Assembly (NCBI GenBank): GCA_009692605.1
Contig: SHYV01000021.1
Location: 1 to 33,267 of the forward strand
Length of the DNA stretch: 33,267 nt
Origin: Myxococcales bacterium
GTDB lineage: Bacteria > Myxococcota_A > UBA796 > SXON01
Reading direction: 5' to 3'
The position numbers were made by a program, and so were the translations under genes. Below, one piece after another: positions 29,582 to 33,267 of the stretch. The notes beneath the pieces are model-generated. The model searched no databases. It saw only the letters and a program-made list of their open reading frames with translations, and was not told where the DNA came from. Within the stretch, counting starts at the first letter, position 1. Each line of letters starts with the position of its first letter.

Positions 29582-30478
29582 GTGAATCGCATCCTCCCAC
29601 TGCTTGACGCTGCCGCTTACATCCGGCTCTTCCACGCCAAGACCATCGTCATCAAGGTCTCCGGCAGCATCCTCGCCGATGAGCGTGCCCGGACGGCGCT
29701 CGCCGAGGATGTCTCGTTGCTCCACCACGTGGGGATCCGTCTGGTGCTCGTGCACGGCGGCGGTCCGCAGTTGGACGCGCTGTCCAACAAGCTCGACGTG
29801 CCCCGCGAGGTGGTCGCCGGGCGACGGGTCACTGATGCGAAGACGCTTGACCTCGCGAAGATGGTGTTTCGCGGCCAGCTGAACAGCGACCTCGTCGCCG
29901 CGCTGACCGCGGTCGGGGTGAAGGCTGTCGGTCTCTCCGGCGCCGATGGAAAGTGCATTCAGGCGACCCGGCGTCCGCCACGTACGATGCGGGATCCATC
30001 CACCGGCGTCGAGCAGCTGGTCGACTTTGGCTTCGTCGGGGATGTCGATGCGGTCGATGTCACGCTCCCAAAGCTGCTGATCGACGCCAAGATGGTCCCG
30101 GTGTTCTGCTCGCTGGCGTGCTCGGATGGCGGGCAGCTGCTCAACGTGAACGCAGACACCATCGCCGCGCGGGTCGCCATCGCGCTCGGCGCCGAGAAGC
30201 TGATCCTCTGTACGAGCGTGGCTGGGCTGCTCGAGGACGTCAAGGACCCACGGCGGTTGGTCTCCTACGGGGACCTCGGCACCGTCGACGAGCTTGTACG
30301 TCAGGGGGCGGTCTCGGGCGGCATGCTGCCGAAGCTCTCGGCGTGCACCGACGCGCTGAAGGGCGGTGTCCCGAGGGTGCACTTGATCGATGGAACGCGC
30401 GTACACAGCCTGCTCCTTGAGTTGTTCACCAACGAAGGCTGCGGGACGATGCTCGTCGCGAGACGCGAAGGGGGCTGA
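29582..30478 (+). CDS. argB: Acetylglutamate kinase
   Basis: TIVIKVSGSIL, LVLVHGGGPQLDALSNKL, GRRVTDAKTLDLAKMVFRGQLNSDLVAALTAVGVKAVGLSGADG, NVNADTIAARVAIALGAEKLILCTSVAGLL; GTG start. Confidence 0.95.
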   Translation: MNRILPLLDAAAYIRLFHAKTIVIKVSGSILADERARTALAEDVSLLHHVGIRLVLVHGGGPQLDALSNKLDVPREVVAGRRVTDAKTLDLAKMVFRGQLNSDLVAALTAVGVKAVGLSGADGKCIQATRRPPRTMRDPSTGVEQLVDFGFVGDVDAVDVTLPKLLIDAKMVPVFCSLACSDGGQLLNVNADTIAARVAIALGAEKLILCTSVAGLLEDVKDPRRLVSYGDLGTVDELVRQGAVSGGMLPKLSACTDALKGGVPRVHLIDGTRVHSLLLELFTNEGCGTMLVARREGG

Positions 30479-30484
30479 AGCATC

Positions 30485-31309
30485 ATGAGCTGGACGATCG
30501 GGTTCGTGGGTGCAGGCGTGATGGCCGAGACGATGATCTCGGGGCTGCTGGCCGAGGGCTTCGAGCCGGGTCGCATCCTCGCGAGTCACCGTCGCGCGGA
30601 TCGTGTCGCCGAGCTTTCTGCTCTGGGGGTATCCGCCACGCTGGACAACCGTGTGGCGGCCGCCGCCGACGTGGTGGTGATCTCGGTGAAGCCACAGACG
30701 CTGCTCGGTGTGCTCGCCGAGGTGAAGGGCGCTGTGCGGCCGGATGCGCTCGTGGTCAGCATCGTGGCTGGGGCTCGGCTGCGCGTTCTGCAGGTGGTGC
30801 TCGGCCACCACAAGGTCGTCCGGTGCATGCCCAACCTTCCTTGCCGTATCCGGCGGGGGATGACGGTCTGGTGTGCGGCCGGAGAGCTTGGGGATGGCGA
30901 CCGCGCGCGCGTCGCCGCTGTGCTGGGAGTGATGGGGAAGCACATCGAGGTACAGGACGAGGGCCATGTGGACAGGGCCACCGCGGTGAACGGCACCGGC
31001 CCCGCCATCGTGGCGCATTTCGTGAAGGCGTTCATCGAAGCGGCCGGGTACATCGGTGAGCCTCGCGGCGTGGCTCGGGAGACCGTGCTGGAGACCATGC
31101 TCGGCACCGCCGAGATGATCCTGCAGAACGAAGGTCACATCGCTGAGCTCATCGACGAGGTGACCAGCCCCGGCGGCACGACCTCCCGCGCGTTGCAGGT
31201 CTTGAAGAACGGCCGGTTCTCTGCCGTGCTCACCGAGAGCGTGGACGCCGCGTACCAGCGAACCCGAGAGCTTGGGGACGCCCTCGAAGCGGCCCTGCCG
31301 CCAGCCTGA
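30485..31309 (+). CDS. proC: Pyrroline-5-carboxylate reductase
   Basis: IGFVGAGVMAETMISGLL, VVISVKPQTLLGVL, RCMPNLPCRIRRGMTVW, NGTGPAIVAHFVKAF, EVTSPGGTTSRALQVL. Confidence 0.95.
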   Translation: MSWTIGFVGAGVMAETMISGLLAEGFEPGRILASHRRADRVAELSALGVSATLDNRVAAAADVVVISVKPQTLLGVLAEVKGAVRPDALVVSIVAGARLRVLQVVLGHHKVVRCMPNLPCRIRRGMTVWCAAGELGDGDRARVAAVLGVMGKHIEVQDEGHVDRATAVNGTGPAIVAHFVKAFIEAAGYIGEPRGVARETVLETMLGTAEMILQNEGHIAELIDEVTSPGGTTSRALQVLKNGRFSAVLTESVDAAYQRTRELGDALEAALPPA

Positions 31310-31313
31310 TCGG

Positions 31314-32732
31314 GTGGTCGTCGTCGCCGGCCTGTTGGCGCTGTCGTGCTCCGGCTCACAGCCATCCACAGTGGCGGTGCCTCTGGTCACCCCGGCGGGG
31401 CCTACGCTGCGTGATCGCTACGGTGACCTCCCATTCCTGACCCCGATCGACGCCCCCGCCACGGTGGCCTTGTCCGGGGGCCCGGGTCTGGGGGGGCCGG
31501 GCCTGTCAGCCGCCGCCGGTGCGTGCGCCTCTTGCCACACCGAGAACCACGCCGAATGGGCCGCTGCGACCCACGCCTCGGCGGTTCGCGACCTGCAATT
31601 CATCGCCGAGCTTGCCAAGCCAGGACAGCCGCGGTGGCTTTGTCTCAATTGCCACCTGCCCACGCTCCCCCAGCGCGCACAAGCGTTCACCCTGGACTCT
31701 CGGCTGATCGGGGGTGTCTCCCAAGTGGAGTCCACTCCCAATCCGGAGTTCGACCCGGCACGCGTGGCAGAGGGCATCGGGTGCGCTACGTGTCACGTAC
31801 GCCGGGATGCAGACGGTGAAGGCATCGTCATCGGGCCGCGCGGCACGGGTCGCGCCCCGCATCGTGTGCGCGCCGATCCCGAGGCGCTCGCGGGCATCTG
31901 TGTAAACTGTCACAGCCCGACCGCTGCGGATGGCTCTCCGATCGCCATCTCCCCGGAGCTTGTGTGTTGGTTCGAAACGGCGCAAGAGATCCCGGATGCG
32001 GCCGGATCGGGGTCCGCGGATGTCGCGAGTTGTGTCGCCTGCCACATGCCGGTGGTCGCGCGGCCCGCCGCCGACGGGGCGCCCGACGTGGAGCTTCGTC
32101 GTCACGTTTGGATGGGGGGGGGGATTCCAAAATACTACGATGGTTATTTGACGTTGCGGTCACGCGGCTGGGAGTCGGGGCTCGATGTTCGTGTGAGGGA
32201 CGGGCAGGTGACCCTCACCAACGTGCGGGCCGGCCACAGTTTGCCGACCGCGGACCCCGAGCGGTTCCTTCGCGTGGAGGCCCGCTTGGAGGTGAACGGC
32301 GCGGTGGTGTCCCGCGATGTCTTGCGCATCGGGCAGATTTGGGATTGGGGGGATGCCGTGTCCGGGCGGGCCGCGCATCGACTGGCCGATACCCGGCTGC
32401 GCGGAGGTGAGACGCGGGTCTGGACGCCGGCGCTCTCGGGGGCCGGGGATCTCGTGGTCGAGGTGGCGCACGTGAGGCTGACTCCGGAGCACGCGGCGAG
32501 CATGAAGGCCGCGGTCCTGGACGCTGAGCTGATCGCGCTGTGGCCCGAAGCCCAGACGCTGCTCCCGGCGATTGACGAGCACTATCCTCTCGCTACCTGG
32601 ATATTCAGGGAGCGCCACGAACGGGCGACCGGGTCTGTCCGCACGTGGACGCAATCCGAGCTGCTGGAAGAGTCCAGGAGGTTCGGGGCCCTGCCGCTGG
32701 GTGCGAAGCGACTGAGCCTGGAGGTGGAGTGA
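31314..32732 (+). CDS. Pentaheme c-type cytochrome lipoprotein (cytochrome c554-like)
   Basis: Five CxxCH motifs: CASCH, CLNCH, CATCH, CVNCH, CVACH; lipobox-like LALSC; GTG start inferred. Confidence 0.88.
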   Translation: MVVVAGLLALSCSGSQPSTVAVPLVTPAGPTLRDRYGDLPFLTPIDAPATVALSGGPGLGGPGLSAAAGACASCHTENHAEWAAATHASAVRDLQFIAELAKPGQPRWLCLNCHLPTLPQRAQAFTLDSRLIGGVSQVESTPNPEFDPARVAEGIGCATCHVRRDADGEGIVIGPRGTGRAPHRVRADPEALAGICVNCHSPTAADGSPIAISPELVCWFETAQEIPDAAGSGSADVASCVACHMPVVARPAADGAPDVELRRHVWMGGGIPKYYDGYLTLRSRGWESGLDVRVRDGQVTLTNVRAGHSLPTADPERFLRVEARLEVNGAVVSRDVLRIGQIWDWGDAVSGRAAHRLADTRLRGGETRVWTPALSGAGDLVVEVAHVRLTPEHAASMKAAVLDAELIALWPEAQTLLPAIDEHYPLATWIFRERHERATGSVRTWTQSELLEESRRFGALPLGAKRLSLEVE

Positions 32733-33020
32733 GGGGGGAGTGCGCGTGGCTCGCGGTGTCGGGTGGGCCAGCGTTGGTGAGTGGCACCCCCTGCCGGTAA
32801 GAAGGTCGATGTGGACCCGAACCACGGGGCACAGATGATCGTCACCCTGTCCTTGAGCACCCTCTTCTCGCACGACAAGGGCGCCTGCCCGGTCGCATCA
32901 CGTGGCGTCGGGGTCGACCCGGCTGTGCGCAGTCGCTCGCGGGGCTGGGCCTCGCGGACCAGCGCCTGCTCCTCCTTGGCGACCGCCTGCTCGCCGGATG
33001 ATCGCCGCGGCCTCACAGCT

Positions 33021-33267
33021 TCAAGCGGGCTCCACGACCTCGATGAACGGGAAGCAACGGAAGTCGCCGCCATTGAGGGGCGCCAGGCGCCGCACGCCCG
33101 CTCGCTCAAGCGTTACGGCCAGGGTGGTGTCGAGGATCCGGTTCCGCCCAAGCTGGTGCTTCGCCATCAACTCGAGGACGCGAGGTAGGACCTCGGGTGT
33201 TGGCCCCACCCTGCTCGTCTCGACCGCTTGCCACACGGGCAGTAGCAGGGTTCGAGCGGCGTCCATC
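33021..33267 (-). CDS. PIN-domain (VapC-like) protein, C-terminal part, truncated by window end
   Basis: NRILDTTLAVTLERAGVRRLAPLNGGDFRCFPFIEVVEPA matches the PIN C-terminal pattern (D...A.....G...L.T.N..DF..F). Confidence 0.7.
   Translation of the reverse strand, partial: MDAARTLLLPVWQAVETSRVGPTPEVLPRVLELMAKHQLGRNRILDTTLAVTLERAGVRRLAPLNGGDFRCFPFIEVVEPA

Noticed and set aside
29360-31390. 676-aa - strand ORF antisense to argB/proC
   Set aside because: His/Asp/Arg-rich antisense translation without domain motifs; argB and proC explain the region.
32733-33020. Possible decayed gene between the pentaheme cytochrome and the PIN fragment (ORFs on both strands)
   Set aside because: No motif I can name in any frame; transposase or antitoxin remnant considered but not supported.
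33021-33267. Complete VapBC toxin-antitoxin module
   Set aside because: Only the PIN C-terminus is visible; any antitoxin would lie beyond the window end, so a TA call cannot be made.

Overview
High-GC bacterial window of about 33 kb. The domain mix (MopE-type metal-binding repeats, AgmX-like C-terminus, Hsp70 expansions) suggests Myxococcota or a related lineage, but this is inference. From left to right it contains: (1) a + strand caa3-type cytochrome c oxidase operon: 3' end of heme O synthase, ctaC with a cytochrome c domain, ctaD, ctaE, a subunit IV-cytochrome c fusion and ctaG. It runs on with almost no gaps into a FixH/YtkA-like protein, a MauG/di-heme peroxidase, two paralogous 10-cysteine proteins and type 2 IPP isomerase; (2) a LapA-like protein, an alpha/beta hydrolase and tRNA-Ala(CGC); (3) a - strand four-gene chaperone-like operon: Hsp70-vWA fusion, GrpE-like protein, second short Hsp70, and a membrane-anchored protein with degenerate J-like domains. 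This is the best candidate for an undescribed system; (4) Maf, PpsR, FxsA, CorA and KpsF-like genes; (5) a Mo-bisPGD oxidoreductase module: Fe-S/NrfD fusion, catalytic subunit and TorD-like chaperone; (6) a MopE-repeat lipoprotein, a tandem cNMP-binding protein, argB, proC and a pentaheme cytochrome; (7) a PIN-domain fragment at the right edge. No rRNA, CRISPR array or intact transposon was recognised. All assignments were made by eye from translated motifs; no database search was run.
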